Source: a virus. Taken from it: a stretch of 38,414 nucleotides of DNA. The position numbers and the translations under genes are program-made. The notes beneath the pieces are model-generated. The model was not told where the DNA came from, made no database searches, and saw only the letters and a program-made list of their open reading frames with translations. The stretch spans positions 1 to 38,414 of IMG/VR virus record IMGVR_UViG_3300025759_006801. One strand, 5' to 3'. Of this stretch, positions 24,960-34,197 are shown piece after piece. Every line of letters begins with the position of its first letter. The stretch's first letter is position 1.

Positions 24960-26499
24960 TTATTCTAACGTTATTTATTACACAATTAGTAGAAAGTATA
25001 GTAGTTGCTACAGAAGCCGCATTTTTTAATGCACTTTTAGTAACTAATAGTGGATCTATAATTCCACTTTTAATCATATTAACCATTTTTCCTGTAACCA
25101 CGTCGTAACCTTGACCCTTTTTATAAGGATAATCTAAGTTATCAACACCTGCATTAGAAAGAATAGTTCTATAAGGTGCGGTTATAGCACTTAACAACAG
25201 TCGTTCGCCTAATGAATAAGCTTTAACTTTTTGAGAAGCGTTTAGAAGCGCAATACCACCACCTGGAACAATACCTTCTTTAACAGCGGCTTTTGTAGCA
25301 CAGATAGCGTCTTCCACTCTATCCATTTTTTCTTTAAGTTCTATTTCAGAATTAGCTCCAACTTTTACTACAGATATCCTAGATGAAAGCATTGCTAATC
25401 TTTTTTCTAAACTTATTACTTGATCAGGTATTTTACAAGTTATAAGCTTTTTTTCTATATCTTTGATTATCTCAGCACATTCATGGCTTTGCTCTTTAAA
25501 CTGTAATATAGTATCTGTTTGGCTGGTTATAGACTTAAAACATGTACCTAGATGATCTATTTCTATTAAATCCATATCATCACCTAAATCTTCGTTTATT
25601 AACGTCGCTCCTGTTAGCAAAGAAAGATCATCAAACATTTGTTTTCTATTTACACCTAACACAGGTGCATCTATAACATTAACTTTTATATTTCCTTTTG
25701 TTTTATTCATTGCTAATGCTGATAAAACCTCAGGACTTAAATCTGCTATTATTAAAAGTGATTTATTGTTTTTTATAACATATTCTAAAACACTTTGTAT
25801 CTGTCTTATGTTTTCAACATTATTTTCTACTAATAAAACAAGAGGGTTGTTTAACTCTGCAGTCTTTTTAATTTTATTAGTAACAAAATGAGGACTTGTT
25901 AGACCTTTAAAATATTGAGAACCTTCTATTGTTTCTATTTCTGTTTTACCAGAATCAGATTGTTCCATTATAACTACACCTGTATTTTTTACATTTTCAA
26001 ATGCTTTACCTATTAACTCTCCTAACTCTTTATCATTGTTTGTTGATATAGTAGCTATTTGTTTTATCATTTCATCTTTAACAGGTAAAGATATTTTATT
26101 TAAATAATCAACAACTCTATTAACAGATTTATTTATATCTTCTTTTAGCTCTCTTACACTAAGTTCTGATTTAACTTTATTTGCTTCATAAAGTATTGAG
26201 TGAGCTAAAACAGTAGCTGTGGTAGTGCCATCACCCGCTTCTTTAACAGTTTTTTTTGCGGCTTGTTTTAACAAGTTGCAACCTAAATTTTCTACCGGAT
26301 CTATTAACACTACGCTTTCAGCAACTGTTACACCATCTTTTGTTATTGTTGGATTTCCATATTGATCTTCTAGCAAAACACAGCTACCACCAGCGCCGAG
26401 CGTTGAACTAACCGCGTTTGCTAACTTGTCAATACCATTAAAAACTTTATTCCTAGCATCGTCTCCAAAACTAAGATTTTTAACTATCTTGTCTGACAT
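24943..26499 (-). CDS. groEL: Phage chaperonin GroEL
   Basis: This 518-aa protein is a full-length chaperonin. It has NPTITKDGVTVAESV (nucleotide-site Asp near residue 55), AGDGTTTATVLA (about 90), TISTNNDKELGELIG, RVEDAICATKAAVKEGIVPG (catalytic Asp equivalent to E. coli D398) and GGGIALL, so ATP binding and hydrolysis residues are present. The apical domain is diverged, and the C-terminus ends ATTILSTNCVINNVRINES without the GGM repeat of bacterial GroEL, making it about 30 residues shorter. It probably folds phage structural proteins together with the GroES encoded next to it. It may assemble into one or two rings; that cannot be told here. Confidence 0.95.
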   Translation of the reverse strand: MSDKIVKNLSFGDDARNKVFNGIDKLANAVSSTLGAGGSCVLLEDQYGNPTITKDGVTVAESVVLIDPVENLGCNLLKQAAKKTVKEAGDGTTTATVLAHSILYEANKVKSELSVRELKEDINKSVNRVVDYLNKISLPVKDEMIKQIATISTNNDKELGELIGKAFENVKNTGVVIMEQSDSGKTEIETIEGSQYFKGLTSPHFVTNKIKKTAELNNPLVLLVENNVENIRQIQSVLEYVIKNNKSLLIIADLSPEVLSALAMNKTKGNIKVNVIDAPVLGVNRKQMFDDLSLLTGATLINEDLGDDMDLIEIDHLGTCFKSITSQTDTILQFKEQSHECAEIIKDIEKKLITCKIPDQVISLEKRLAMLSSRISVVKVGANSEIELKEKMDRVEDAICATKAAVKEGIVPGGGIALLNASQKVKAYSLGERLLLSAITAPYRTILSNAGVDNLDYPYKKGQGYDVVTGKMVNMIKSGIIDPLLVTKSALKNAASVATTILSTNCVINNVRINESNR

Positions 26500-26524
26500 T
26501 TTATTTAATTAAATTATATTTATT

Positions 26525-26845
26525 TTATTTAAAAGTTTTAATTACTTTTGGTCCTTTTAAAAACTCTATTTTTTTTGAATAATGATCAACAGATCCATCT
26601 ATAGCAGCTTCAGCTCCTTCTATAGTTTCTCTTCTAGTTACATCATGCCACTTTTCACAGCAAGTGTCTTTTTCTGGATTACAATCACATTCAACATCTT
26701 TGTATTCTGTTTGATAAAATCCATTTGGTAGTTGAACAATTCTCCAGTTTTTCTTTTTAGCTAAATGCTTCCAAAGTTTTATTTGGTTTTCGGATGCTTG
26801 TGGTTGACTACTCCACGTATTAGTCTTGTAATAAAAATACGTCAT
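26525..26845 (-). CDS. Small Cys-rich protein of unknown function
   Basis: This 106-aa protein reads TYFYYKTNTWSSQPQASENQ, HLAKKKNWRIVQLPNGFYQT, then a Cys-rich turn VECDCNPEKDTCCEKWHDV, RRETIEGAEAAIDGSVDHYS and a basic end. The four Cys (CxC...CC) may form a zinc or disulfide knot. The repeat-like IEGAEAAIDGSVDHY suggests one long helix. It lies 25 bases before groEL and 82 bases after the collagen-like gene, with a small hairpin in that gap. The family is not recognised. Confidence 0.5.
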   Translation of the reverse strand: MTYFYYKTNTWSSQPQASENQIKLWKHLAKKKNWRIVQLPNGFYQTEYKDVECDCNPEKDTCCEKWHDVTRRETIEGAEAAIDGSVDHYSKKIEFLKGPKVIKTFK

Positions 26846-26927
26846 TGGTATTGGTTTTAATTATTATTTGGTTGTTACTCTTTCCCGAGTAGGGTATATC
26901 TATATTATTACTTGTTTTTAGTAATTT

Positions 26928-27452
26928 TTACTTATCTGGGTTGAATCTATATGTTGCGTCTCCTATTGCTATTTCTAGTTGATTGGTTTTCCCGTTAAAT
27001 GCTATAGATTTTATATTATCTAAATGACTGTTTCCGTTAGTACCGTTTTTTCCGTCAGCTCCTGCTGGCCCTTGTGGCCCTGTGGCACCTGTTGCACCTG
27101 TTGCACCTGTTGCACCAGTATCTCCTTTTGGTCCTTGAGGTCCAGTGCTACCCGTATCTCCTTTTTCACCTTTAGAAGCAGCGCTTGAAGAGTCTTTACC
27201 AAAAGCGTCTTTTACAAACGCATGCAACTCTTCTAGATCTTGCCTCATGTTTTCTATTTCTTTTAAAAGATATATTGATTTAGAATAATTATCGTGATCA
27301 TTTAAAAGTTCTGTTATATCTGACACTGCTGATATTTCTGAGGCTACTTCAGATGGAACAACAATTTCTCCATTAGAATCTTTATAAGCTCTAGCAGTAT
27401 CTCCGCTTTTATAAAGTTTTTTAGTTCTTATATTATCGTTTATATTAGCCAT
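26928..27452 (-). CDS. Collagen-like tail fibre accessory protein
   Basis: I take the ATG at 27450-27452 (174 aa, [12 protein letters not shown]), one base after the fibre stop; a Met seven codons earlier (27473) would overlap the fibre gene by 20 bases. Residues about 1-95 form an N-terminal region with a helical coiled-coil part ([20 protein letters not shown]) that could trimerise it. About 15 Gly-X-Y triplets follow ([20 protein letters not shown] then GAT repeats), a collagen-like triple helix, then a short C-terminal domain with [19 protein letters not shown] and ATYRFNPDK. It is likely a trimeric spike or fibre extension attached to the fibres encoded directly upstream. Confidence 0.72.
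   Translation of the reverse strand: MANINDNIRTKKLYKSGDTARAYKDSNGEIVVPSEVASEISAVSDITELLNDHDNYSKSIYLLKEIENMRQDLEELHAFVKDAFGKDSSSAASKGEKGDTGSTGPQGPKGDTGATGATGATGATGPQGPAGADGKNGTNGNSHLDNIKSIAFNGKTNQLEIAIGDATYRFNPDK
27085..27120. repeat. 9-base tandem repeat coding for collagen Gly-Ala-Thr triplets
   Basis: GCACCTGTT occurs three times perfectly and once in altered form (27085-27093, 27094-27102, 27103-27111, 27112-27120). On the minus strand it codes for Gly-Ala-Thr triplets. Such a short tandem repeat can gain or lose units by slippage and so change the length of the triple helix. Confidence 0.75.
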
Positions 27453-27453
27453 A

Positions 27454-30060
27454 TTACGTAATATTATATTCAATTATTATAGTTATAGCAATACCGCCCA
27501 TTGTTTTACTCGCGGTACCGAAAGCATCTGTTGTTTGATACAAAATACCTATTAAATCTCCGGCGCTAAAAGTGAAATCACTATTACCAAAATCACGATA
27601 TGCAGTCATACTAGTTGTCGCGGAATTAGCCACAGTAGCAGCATATACTGTTCCAGACAAAGTACCATTTATTTCTTTCTTAAAATTAACACCTGTTGCA
27701 GTTGGAGTACTACCTCCAGAGTGTCTTAAATACACTTTTTTAATTCTGCCATCGTAAGCAGCAGTCATTCTATTATAATATTCAGCAGTAGCCGCTGTAC
27801 TTGTTGAATTATATGGAATGTAATAATAATTAGTAGATTCTAATTTTTCAACAGCTATAGTAGCAACAGTTTGTTTAAGATAACCTTTATAGGCATCTGT
27901 AGTTGCTGTTGCTTTTACAGTGCCATTTACTTCTAGCTTTTCGCTTGGAGATTGATCACCTATACCTACATTACCACTTGTTGCTATAGACATTACGGTT
28001 CCAACGCCCACAATAAAGTTTAATTGCTTTGTTGCATTAGTCAAGCCCTTAGACTGTATTACATTAGCAGTGTTACCAGCTAACAAGGATAAACTTCCTT
28101 GAGATCCACTGGTTGTTCTTTCTACCCAAACACCTGCGTTACTACCACCAGCAACATGTAATTTATAGTTAGGCGTGTTTGTTCCAATACCAACAGTACC
28201 ACTTTGTCTTACTATTAAAGCGTTTGATCTTGATGATGTGCTAGTTCCATTACCTACTGAAAACAAACAATCATAACCAAAATCATTAAATTTACCAACT
28301 GTAAATTGATTAGAAGATAAAGCTGAAGTAGCGTTTGTTGGTGTTACTGTTCCTTCTCCAAATGCAAACTGATTATCTCCATTACTAGCTGTTGCTCCAG
28401 AGCCATAAGCAATACCAAATTCACTAAAGTTTTGAGATTCTTTACCACCAGTAAAACTCCAATTAGCACCAGAAGCTTGATTGTTTTGGCCAACTAGCAA
28501 AGACCAATTAGCACTGCCTGGACAAGTGTTGTTTCCGCCTCCTACTACCATTCCTTCGTTGCTAGCTAAATCATTTGTAGCGCCGCCAACTAAATTAGCA
28601 GCTCCATTAACTGTATGCTCAAAACCTCCAACTAAGTTTTCAGTTCCAGCAATATCGTGTAATCTTCCAAACCCTGCGCTATGACCTCCAGTAATATCAA
28701 CATCGGCGCCAAAAGCAAAAGCATTTGGAGCGCCAGCTAAAGTAGTAGGGCCGCCACCCGCAAAACTAGAAGCACCTGAAGCTGTAGTTTGATTTCCTAT
28801 TGCAAAACTTTCTTCACCTGAAGCCGTTGTTTCAAATCCAAATGCAGCTGATTCACCACCACTAGCTGTACTACCTCCACCAGAAGCAAATGAATTACCA
28901 CCAGAAGCAGTTGTTAATGCGCCAATAGAAAAAGATGCTCCGCCGCTAGCTAAAGTGTCATAACCAAAAGCGGCTGAGATATCACCAGTGGCTTCAGTTA
29001 AATGACCTGCTGCAAAAGATCTTTGTCCAGAAGGTGTATTTCCATCATTAGCAGCAAAAGCATAATCATTAGTACCTATAGTGTGATTTTCTCCACAATA
29101 AAAACTTTTTGTAGATGTAGCTGTAGCAACTGTGGCACCTTTATTTACAATGCTAAAATATCTATTAGCATGGTCATAGTAAAGACCATTTTCTCCATAT
29201 GTAACTGTATCATCTGTAAATATAATTCTAGAATATCCTCCACCTGTACCGTCTGTAAAAATATTAATATCAGAAGCCGGCGGATTCCCAGAAAGTTCAG
29301 ATGATGCTTTGCTTTGAACTCTTAGCACTTCAGAATCTGGAGCCGTAAAAGAAGCAGTTATACCTCCTTTCATTAGATGCAAAAGCTGTTTAGGGCTGGA
29401 GGTATTAATTCCAACCCTATTGTTTGGCTCATCTACATAAACAGTATTTGAAGCTATTGTGTTTCCATCACCAATCCATATTCTACCGGTTGGCAGGTTA
29501 GGCACGTCGTTTGATCTCAATATTGCTGAAACAACAATGTTACCATCTGATGACGTACTAACTCTACCTACTTGGCCTACGTTTTGTATTAAATTAGTAG
29601 ATCCAGTTGGTTTAGTTAAAGTAAGTCCTCCACCTGGCTTTACGTATATAGTATCGTTTTCTGTAGGTGTTGCACCGTCTATTGGTGAAGTTATTAAGTT
29701 TTTAAGTTTACCATTTACAGTTGCAGTACCTTCTCCGTTGTTGGCCAGGTCTTGAGTGAGTAAACCAACACAAGGCATTTTAGCTGAGTTGCTGGCATTA
29801 GCCAAAGCAACCTCTAGTCTATCACTAGCGCCAACGCTACCTACTATATATACTGGGTCACCTTTAGATAAAGCCGATCCGTGTACATTTTTAACAAGTA
29901 TTTCAGTTCTTTCCGCCGAACCAGAGTTCAATGTTGATTGGTCTACAAAGCTAAGCTGCCCTGCCCCGTCTGTTGTTATTATCTGATTTGCGGTACCATC
30001 TGCGCTAGGCAGTGTGTACTCGTCATTAACCGTTACATTGTTTAAAAATCTTATTGACAT
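27454..30060 (-). CDS. Tail fibre with YadA-head-like repeats
   Basis: This 868-aa protein starts [19 protein letters not shown], a typical fibre N-terminus that attaches to the tail. Residues about 330-600 consist of repeated units of 14-16 aa of the form (S/A)FAxGxxTxASGxxS (for example [39 protein letters not shown]), which resemble the left-handed beta-roll of YadA-type adhesin heads. Three VGIxxxSPxxxLxVxG elements mark module borders ([15 protein letters not shown] near 220, [16 protein letters not shown] near 620, [16 protein letters not shown] near 695). The C-terminal domain ([33 protein letters not shown]) is a likely receptor-binding sandwich. It is presumably trimeric. Confidence 0.82.
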   Translation of the reverse strand: MSIRFLNNVTVNDEYTLPSADGTANQIITTDGAGQLSFVDQSTLNSGSAERTEILVKNVHGSALSKGDPVYIVGSVGASDRLEVALANASNSAKMPCVGLLTQDLANNGEGTATVNGKLKNLITSPIDGATPTENDTIYVKPGGGLTLTKPTGSTNLIQNVGQVGRVSTSSDGNIVVSAILRSNDVPNLPTGRIWIGDGNTIASNTVYVDEPNNRVGINTSSPKQLLHLMKGGITASFTAPDSEVLRVQSKASSELSGNPPASDINIFTDGTGGGYSRIIFTDDTVTYGENGLYYDHANRYFSIVNKGATVATATSTKSFYCGENHTIGTNDYAFAANDGNTPSGQRSFAAGHLTEATGDISAAFGYDTLASGGASFSIGALTTASGGNSFASGGGSTASGGESAAFGFETTASGEESFAIGNQTTASGASSFAGGGPTTLAGAPNAFAFGADVDITGGHSAGFGRLHDIAGTENLVGGFEHTVNGAANLVGGATNDLASNEGMVVGGGNNTCPGSANWSLLVGQNNQASGANWSFTGGKESQNFSEFGIAYGSGATASNGDNQFAFGEGTVTPTNATSALSSNQFTVGKFNDFGYDCLFSVGNGTSTSSRSNALIVRQSGTVGIGTNTPNYKLHVAGGSNAGVWVERTTSGSQGSLSLLAGNTANVIQSKGLTNATKQLNFIVGVGTVMSIATSGNVGIGDQSPSEKLEVNGTVKATATTDAYKGYLKQTVATIAVEKLESTNYYYIPYNSTSTAATAEYYNRMTAAYDGRIKKVYLRHSGGSTPTATGVNFKKEINGTLSGTVYAATVANSATTSMTAYRDFGNSDFTFSAGDLIGILYQTTDAFGTASKTMGGIAITIIIEYNIT

Positions 30061-30081
30061 TTAATTTAATTTAATTTATTA

Positions 30082-32373
30082 TTATCCTACATATGTAAGT
30101 AATACTTCGTAAGCTGAATCAGCAGGTGTTCCTACAAAAGCTATATCTAAATCAGCAGAAGATCTTGTGACGTCTGCGTATACTGTTTGACCAGCAGCAG
30201 TTATAACTTCACACTTAACATCTAAAGCTACTGCACCAGATCCAAAGACAGAAGCATTTGATACATCTAATGTAAATGTTCTTATACCACCAGCATCAGC
30301 TTTTGAGACGTAAGCTAATGCGCTATTCAACACTATTCTTTTTCCTAAAGCACCAGTATCTGTTGGTGTCACCCAAGTACCGTCACCTCGTAAGAAAGTT
30401 GTAGCAGAACCACCAGCCGGAACGTGACCTATATTGCTACCACCGTCGTATGCCATTGATTGTACTAAAACATTACCTGTAGTTGGGTTAACGACTATTG
30501 GAGTTCCTGAAGAAGTACCCGGCGTTGTTTCATCAACACTAGTTACAGCACCTGTTGTATCTGTCCATGGAACGTTAACAACAAGCTTGTCACTACTGTT
30601 AATTTGAATAGGATATGTTCTACTAGCTGTTGTTGAAGCTGTATTAGCCGCAACCGTTTGAGCAGTATAAGAAATAAGATCAGCTCTAAATATTGTTCCG
30701 TTCAGGTTAACACCTTGATCTGCTGTATAAGTTGTGTTTGTGTCTGTCCAAGGAACATTTACAAGCATTTGGTCAGAAGCATTTAGCTGAACTTTGTATG
30801 ACCTTCCAGCTGTACTTGATGCGGTATTTCCTGCTACAGTTTGAGTTGTGTCAGTTCCTAGTTTTACTAAACCTAAAACACTTGAAGTTGCCGTGCTATA
30901 TTGAGTATTTGTTGGTGTTACCCACGTTCCATCACCACGTAAGAATGTAGTTGAAGCGCCACCACTTGGGACAATACCCAATGTAGAACCACCACCGTAT
31001 ATATCAGCAGAAACAAAACCATTTGATGTAACGCTAAAATGTGCTGAGTTAAAACCAGCAACACCTTTATCTGTTGCGCCGTCTGTAGCACCTTCACCAG
31101 CAACATTAGCGTCTTGTATAACTACAGTATAATCACTAATTGCTGGATTTGAATTTGCTGCAATATCAGTATTAGCATAAATCATATCACCAGGTTCTAG
31201 CGTTTCTGTAAAGAAAGCAGTACCTGCGACTGTTACAGCAAAGAAATCACCTAAATCTAAAGCGATGTTACTTGCTCCATCTAATGAACCATTTCCAGCG
31301 CCTAAGTCTGTAGTTAAACCTGTGTTTGCGTTATAACCACCTTTGAATAAACCTACGCCTGCTATTAAGCCTTGTACTTGACCTAAGTTTACAGCATCGT
31401 TGTTAGCGGTACCATTAGCCAAGTTGTTTATTTGGCCACTAGTCATATTTAAAGTTCCATTGACTGTTGCGTCTACACTAACCGTAAGATCACCTGCTAT
31501 TGTAACGTCATCTACTAAATCAAATTCTATTGTATCGTTTGTAGAACCAGTCACTTTTACAGTTGTACTAGTTCCTTGCATGTTAACTATATCAGTACTA
31601 CTATCACTTCCAGTTAAAACAATGTCAGGATTATTACCGTTAGTTGTGGGTAATGTATAAGTTGTATTGCTTCCAGCCGGTACTAAATCAAGAATATCTT
31701 GTATTTCATATTCTTTTACAATATTATCTGTAAGATCTTCAGCTATAAATTTATCTCCTGCAACTAAAGTTGTTCCATCTGTTGCTGAGTCAATAATGTT
31801 ATTAGCGCCGGAATAATCAACAGCAACATCATTGGTGTTAACTTGTATACCAGCTCCAGCACCTATATTAAACGTAATAGTTTCATTAGATGCTTGATTT
31901 AAAGTAAAAGCGCCTCCATCAGCCAAACCACTTCCAGCGGTTAATGTAATTGTAGCATCACTAGGAGTAGCGGGTGCAGATCCAGCTGTAACAGAAATAA
32001 CATGGCCTTGTGCGTTTGTTTGTATAGAAGAAGGATAAGCATATGTACCTGCTGTTCCGTAATCGTCATGATCAATAGTTATTGTATCACCTGACATACT
32101 TCCTGTCAAAGCAGTTCCTCCGTTTATTGTTAATGTATCTCCATCACTTATAACAGAAGAACCAGTGTTACTAGCTGCTGTAAAACTATAAGAAGCTCCA
32201 ATGTCTATCCAGCCAGCCGCCGTGTATAATCTTACTACATCGGATGCGGTGTTATAATATACTCTACCTTCGTATAAACCAGAACTAGGATCTGATGCTA
32301 TATTTTCTAATCTCAGTTTTTGTGATTGAGCACCTGAGCTATACTCTACGTTGTTTACAAATAAAATTGCCAT
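30082..32373 (-). CDS. Long tail fibre with repeated FLRGDGTWVTP modules
   Basis: This 763-aa protein begins MAILFVNNVEYSSGAQSQKL, SGLYEGRVYYNTASDVVRLY, a common N-terminus of marine phage fibres. It then has many Thr/Ser/Gly/Asn-rich beta segments. The module with the core GGASTTFLRGDGTWVTPT occurs twice (residues about 475-490 and 655-670), and a motif LNASDQMLVNVPWTDTNTTY / INSSDKLVVNVPWTDTT also occurs twice, so the shaft grew by internal duplication. The C-terminal part (GKRIVLNSALAYVSKADAGG to YEVLLTYVG) may bind the receptor or another fibre subunit. The 868-aa fibre gene follows after 21 bases. Confidence 0.8.
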   Translation of the reverse strand: MAILFVNNVEYSSGAQSQKLRLENIASDPSSGLYEGRVYYNTASDVVRLYTAAGWIDIGASYSFTAASNTGSSVISDGDTLTINGGTALTGSMSGDTITIDHDDYGTAGTYAYPSSIQTNAQGHVISVTAGSAPATPSDATITLTAGSGLADGGAFTLNQASNETITFNIGAGAGIQVNTNDVAVDYSGANNIIDSATDGTTLVAGDKFIAEDLTDNIVKEYEIQDILDLVPAGSNTTYTLPTTNGNNPDIVLTGSDSSTDIVNMQGTSTTVKVTGSTNDTIEFDLVDDVTIAGDLTVSVDATVNGTLNMTSGQINNLANGTANNDAVNLGQVQGLIAGVGLFKGGYNANTGLTTDLGAGNGSLDGASNIALDLGDFFAVTVAGTAFFTETLEPGDMIYANTDIAANSNPAISDYTVVIQDANVAGEGATDGATDKGVAGFNSAHFSVTSNGFVSADIYGGGSTLGIVPSGGASTTFLRGDGTWVTPTNTQYSTATSSVLGLVKLGTDTTQTVAGNTASSTAGRSYKVQLNASDQMLVNVPWTDTNTTYTADQGVNLNGTIFRADLISYTAQTVAANTASTTASRTYPIQINSSDKLVVNVPWTDTTGAVTSVDETTPGTSSGTPIVVNPTTGNVLVQSMAYDGGSNIGHVPAGGSATTFLRGDGTWVTPTDTGALGKRIVLNSALAYVSKADAGGIRTFTLDVSNASVFGSGAVALDVKCEVITAAGQTVYADVTRSSADLDIAFVGTPADSAYEVLLTYVG

Positions 32374-32379
32374 GTTATG

Positions 32380-33069
32380 TTAGTTTAAAAATGCTTTGCC
32401 TGCAAATGCGGCTCCAAATGTTATTGTTAAGTTGTTATTATCTATATATTCTATTTGACCTCCTAATACAGAGGTGTCTCCCGTGTCTACAACTGTTGCA
32501 GAAGGGAATTTTCCTAAATTATGTTGTATTGTCCAAGTTGCTGATGGCGATCCTTGGGTAAAATTAAATGTTTTATCTCCTGTATTAGAAGATATTGTAA
32601 AAGCAGCAAAATCGTAATTTTTGTTTAAAACTACGTTACCATTACCGCCAATGTTTGTTAATACTAAATCGTAAACATTACTACCTGTTAAGGTGTAAGA
32701 GTCAATTGTATAATGCCCAAATTCATCTATTTTATTTTGTTCGCTTATTAGTATATTGTTGCTTACTAAATATTGAACAAACGCGGCTGTCTCTTGGCCG
32801 GATACATCAGTTCCAGAAATACTTAAAGTAGTAAAACTGCTTAAAGAATCTCCATTATTTGGACCTGAAAATTCTCCTGTCTGTGTAGGACCAGCTGAAA
32901 ATTTAAAAACCATTTGCCCTGATACAGATATCTTCCCTTTTATATTAAGGTATTTAGCTACTGCTTCAGCGGTAAATTGTTTAGTAAGTCTATTAGAAGA
33001 CTCAGTACCTATCCACGCATCTTTATCATCGATGTTGTTGTCATAGGTATAGGTGCTTATCCTTGCCAT
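32380..33069 (-). CDS. Tail fibre subunit with phage fibre C-terminal domain
   Basis: This 229-aa protein begins MARISTYTYDNNIDDKDAWI, GTESSNRLTKQFTAEAVAKY, an N-terminal module shared with the next upstream protein. Its last 60 residues (FTQGSPSATWTIQHNLGKFP, SATVVDTGDTSVLGGQIEYI, DNNNLTITFGAAFAGKAFL) match a widespread fibre/tail-spike tip domain with the pattern WxIxHNLGKxPxVxVxDxxG...NxVxIxF...GxAxL. It thus probably forms a fibre tip or branch. It lies 3 bases after the 160-aa gene and 6 bases before the 763-aa fibre. Confidence 0.72.
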   Translation of the reverse strand: MARISTYTYDNNIDDKDAWIGTESSNRLTKQFTAEAVAKYLNIKGKISVSGQMVFKFSAGPTQTGEFSGPNNGDSLSSFTTLSISGTDVSGQETAAFVQYLVSNNILISEQNKIDEFGHYTIDSYTLTGSNVYDLVLTNIGGNGNVVLNKNYDFAAFTISSNTGDKTFNFTQGSPSATWTIQHNLGKFPSATVVDTGDTSVLGGQIEYIDNNNLTITFGAAFAGKAFLN

Positions 33070-33072
33070 TTA

Positions 33073-33555
33073 TTATTCAAATGTTTTTATTTCTACAAAA
33101 AACTGATATTCATTAGAAGCTGCGTTGTTTACATCAAAAGACCAAAAACCTATTGTTTGATTTGTTTTTGGCGCTGCAAAAATAGTTCTTAGTGTCTGAA
33201 CCGCAGGTGGATCCCATGTGACGCGTGGTGTTACTAGTATTTGAGTTTTATTAGAATTGTACAGCACATTAGGTGATTGAGTGCTTAAATATGATAAACC
33301 TGTTACATCCATTCCAACTGTAGGTGTAAATCCTAAGTCATTATATAAAACAACCATTGTCGGAGCATTGACACCTGTTTGAGTGATTAATGCAGAAAAA
33401 GATTTATAACCTTTGCTTATTAACCTTGAAACATCTGATATTGAAAAGTTTGAAGTTATAGGTTTTTCTTCAGTATCAGGTCTAGCGGTTTTAGTTCCTA
33501 CTAACAAGTCTGAGTTTTTTGGTGTGTTTGTTGGATATGCACTTAAATTTGCCAT
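33073..33555 (-). CDS. Fibre/baseplate accessory protein
   Basis: This 160-aa protein begins MANLSAYPTNTPKNSDLLVG, TKTARPDTEEKPITSNFSIS, followed by DVSRLISKG. The N-terminal 40 residues have the same pattern as the 229-aa protein next to it: short beta strand, D-rich loop, (W/L)(I/V)GT, T..F, helix. This is a common attachment module of phage fibres. The remainder is beta-rich (TMVVLYNDLGFTPTVGMDVT, NEYQFFVEIKTFE) and probably a small jelly-roll-like domain. Likely a short fibre or adaptor. Confidence 0.6.
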   Translation of the reverse strand: MANLSAYPTNTPKNSDLLVGTKTARPDTEEKPITSNFSISDVSRLISKGYKSFSALITQTGVNAPTMVVLYNDLGFTPTVGMDVTGLSYLSTQSPNVLYNSNKTQILVTPRVTWDPPAVQTLRTIFAAPKTNQTIGFWSFDVNNAASNEYQFFVEIKTFE

Positions 33556-33558
33556 TTT

Positions 33559-33795
33559 TTATGATTTTCTTGTTCCTTTACCGTAATTACCTCTATTTTG
33601 TTTTACACTAACAAATCTCTGCTTAGTATGGTCGTAATCTTTGTCTAATAACCAGTTTTTACCATGATTTTTTTCTGCTTTTCTTCTTTTTCTTTGATTT
33701 TCAGCTTTTTTACGCTTTCTGTCGTCTGTTTTTGCGTACTCAAGATCTCTCTTGGCCTTGTCTCTTCTTGCTTTTGCGCTTAATTTTTGAGCCAT
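33559..33795 (-). CDS. Small highly basic protein, first gene of the late block
   Basis: This 78-aa protein is about 40% Lys/Arg (SAKARRDKAKRDLEYAKTDD, RKRKKAENQRKRRKAEKNHG) and ends with DYDHTKQRFVSVKQNRGNYG then KGTRKS. The C-terminal DYDHxxxxFxSVKxNRGNxGKGT pattern is a small family I know from Bacteroidota phages. It is probably nucleic-acid binding, maybe a virion DNA-condensing protein or RNA-binding regulator. As the first gene after the divergent control region it should be made first and most among the late genes. Confidence 0.6.
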   Translation of the reverse strand: MAQKLSAKARRDKAKRDLEYAKTDDRKRKKAENQRKRRKAEKNHGKNWLLDKDYDHTKQRFVSVKQNRGNYGKGTRKS

Positions 33796-34088
33796 TGTAG
33801 TTTGTTTTCGTATATTATATATACTTACATGGTTTTTAGTGTTTTTACCTGTAAATTGACTGACAATAGGTACTTACTTATATACTTAGGTACCCTTATG
33901 TCACATAAAATAAAAAAATGTCACAAATAGAGGGCTATGGTGTTACTACTAGTTTTTCAAAAAGTTTTTCGAAAAGCAAAATCGTTTCATTTTACCGGGT
34001 CCGCCCAATTTCTAGGGTTTTAGGTTTAACGTTTCAAGCCATTGTTTGATTTTCCACCAGCTTTTTAGCTTTTTTTTCAGCACCTACT

Positions 34089-34117
34089 CACGGACTTGCG
34101 AGTGATTTACATTATAG
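34089..34117 (+). promoter_or_regulatory. Partial early promoter copy (upstream box only)
   Basis: The upstream box CACGGACTTG (34089-34098) is perfect, but 15 bases later ATAGAAC replaces GATAATAT (TTATAG lies two bases earlier). It is either a weak tandem promoter or a binding site for an activator in front of the full promoter that follows. Confidence 0.45.
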
Positions 34118-34124
34118 AACCACT

Positions 34125-34162
34125 CACGGAGTTACTCGTGTGCTTAACAGATAATATATTCG
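34125..34162 (+). promoter_or_regulatory. Early promoter copy 1
   Basis: CACGGAGTTA (34125-34134), exactly 15 bases, then GATAATAT (34150-34157) extending to TATATTCG (34155-34162). If TATATTCG is read as a Bacteroidota -7 box (TAnnTTTG), the distance to the TTG-like end of the upstream box is 20 bases, as expected for that class. The 79-aa gene starts 35 bases downstream. Confidence 0.65.
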
Positions 34163-34197
34163 AAGTTTAAAACTAATATTAATTAAATTAAATTCCT

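Larger units (their letters stand above)
33796..34197. promoter_or_regulatory. Divergent control region between late (minus) and early (plus) genes
   Basis: No convincing gene is present in these 402 bases. For the minus strand there is an A/T-rich promoter-like stretch (TATATATAATATACG reading leftwards at about 33808-33822) before the first late gene. Further right are GGTAC/GTACC arms at 33869-33873 and 33890-33894, a direct repeat ATGTCACA at 33898 and 33918, a palindrome TTTTCGAAAA at 33966-33975, and AGCT-TTTT-AGCT followed by seven T at 34059-34077, a small plus-strand terminator-like hairpin. Two copies of the early promoter family lie at 34089-34162. The switch between early and late transcription probably acts here. 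Confidence 0.6.

Noticed and set aside
29002-29304. Plus-strand frames inside the fibre genes, such as a 100-codon frame.
   Set aside because: They are antisense to convincing fibre coding sequence and have Ser/Ile/Cys-rich composition typical of shadow frames.
30365-30965. Two similar stretches about 550 bases apart that might be a mobile or CRISPR-like repeat.
   Set aside because: They code for the repeated fibre motif FLRGDGTWVTP with silent differences, so this is protein-level module duplication. No CRISPR array or insertion sequence was seen anywhere in the window.
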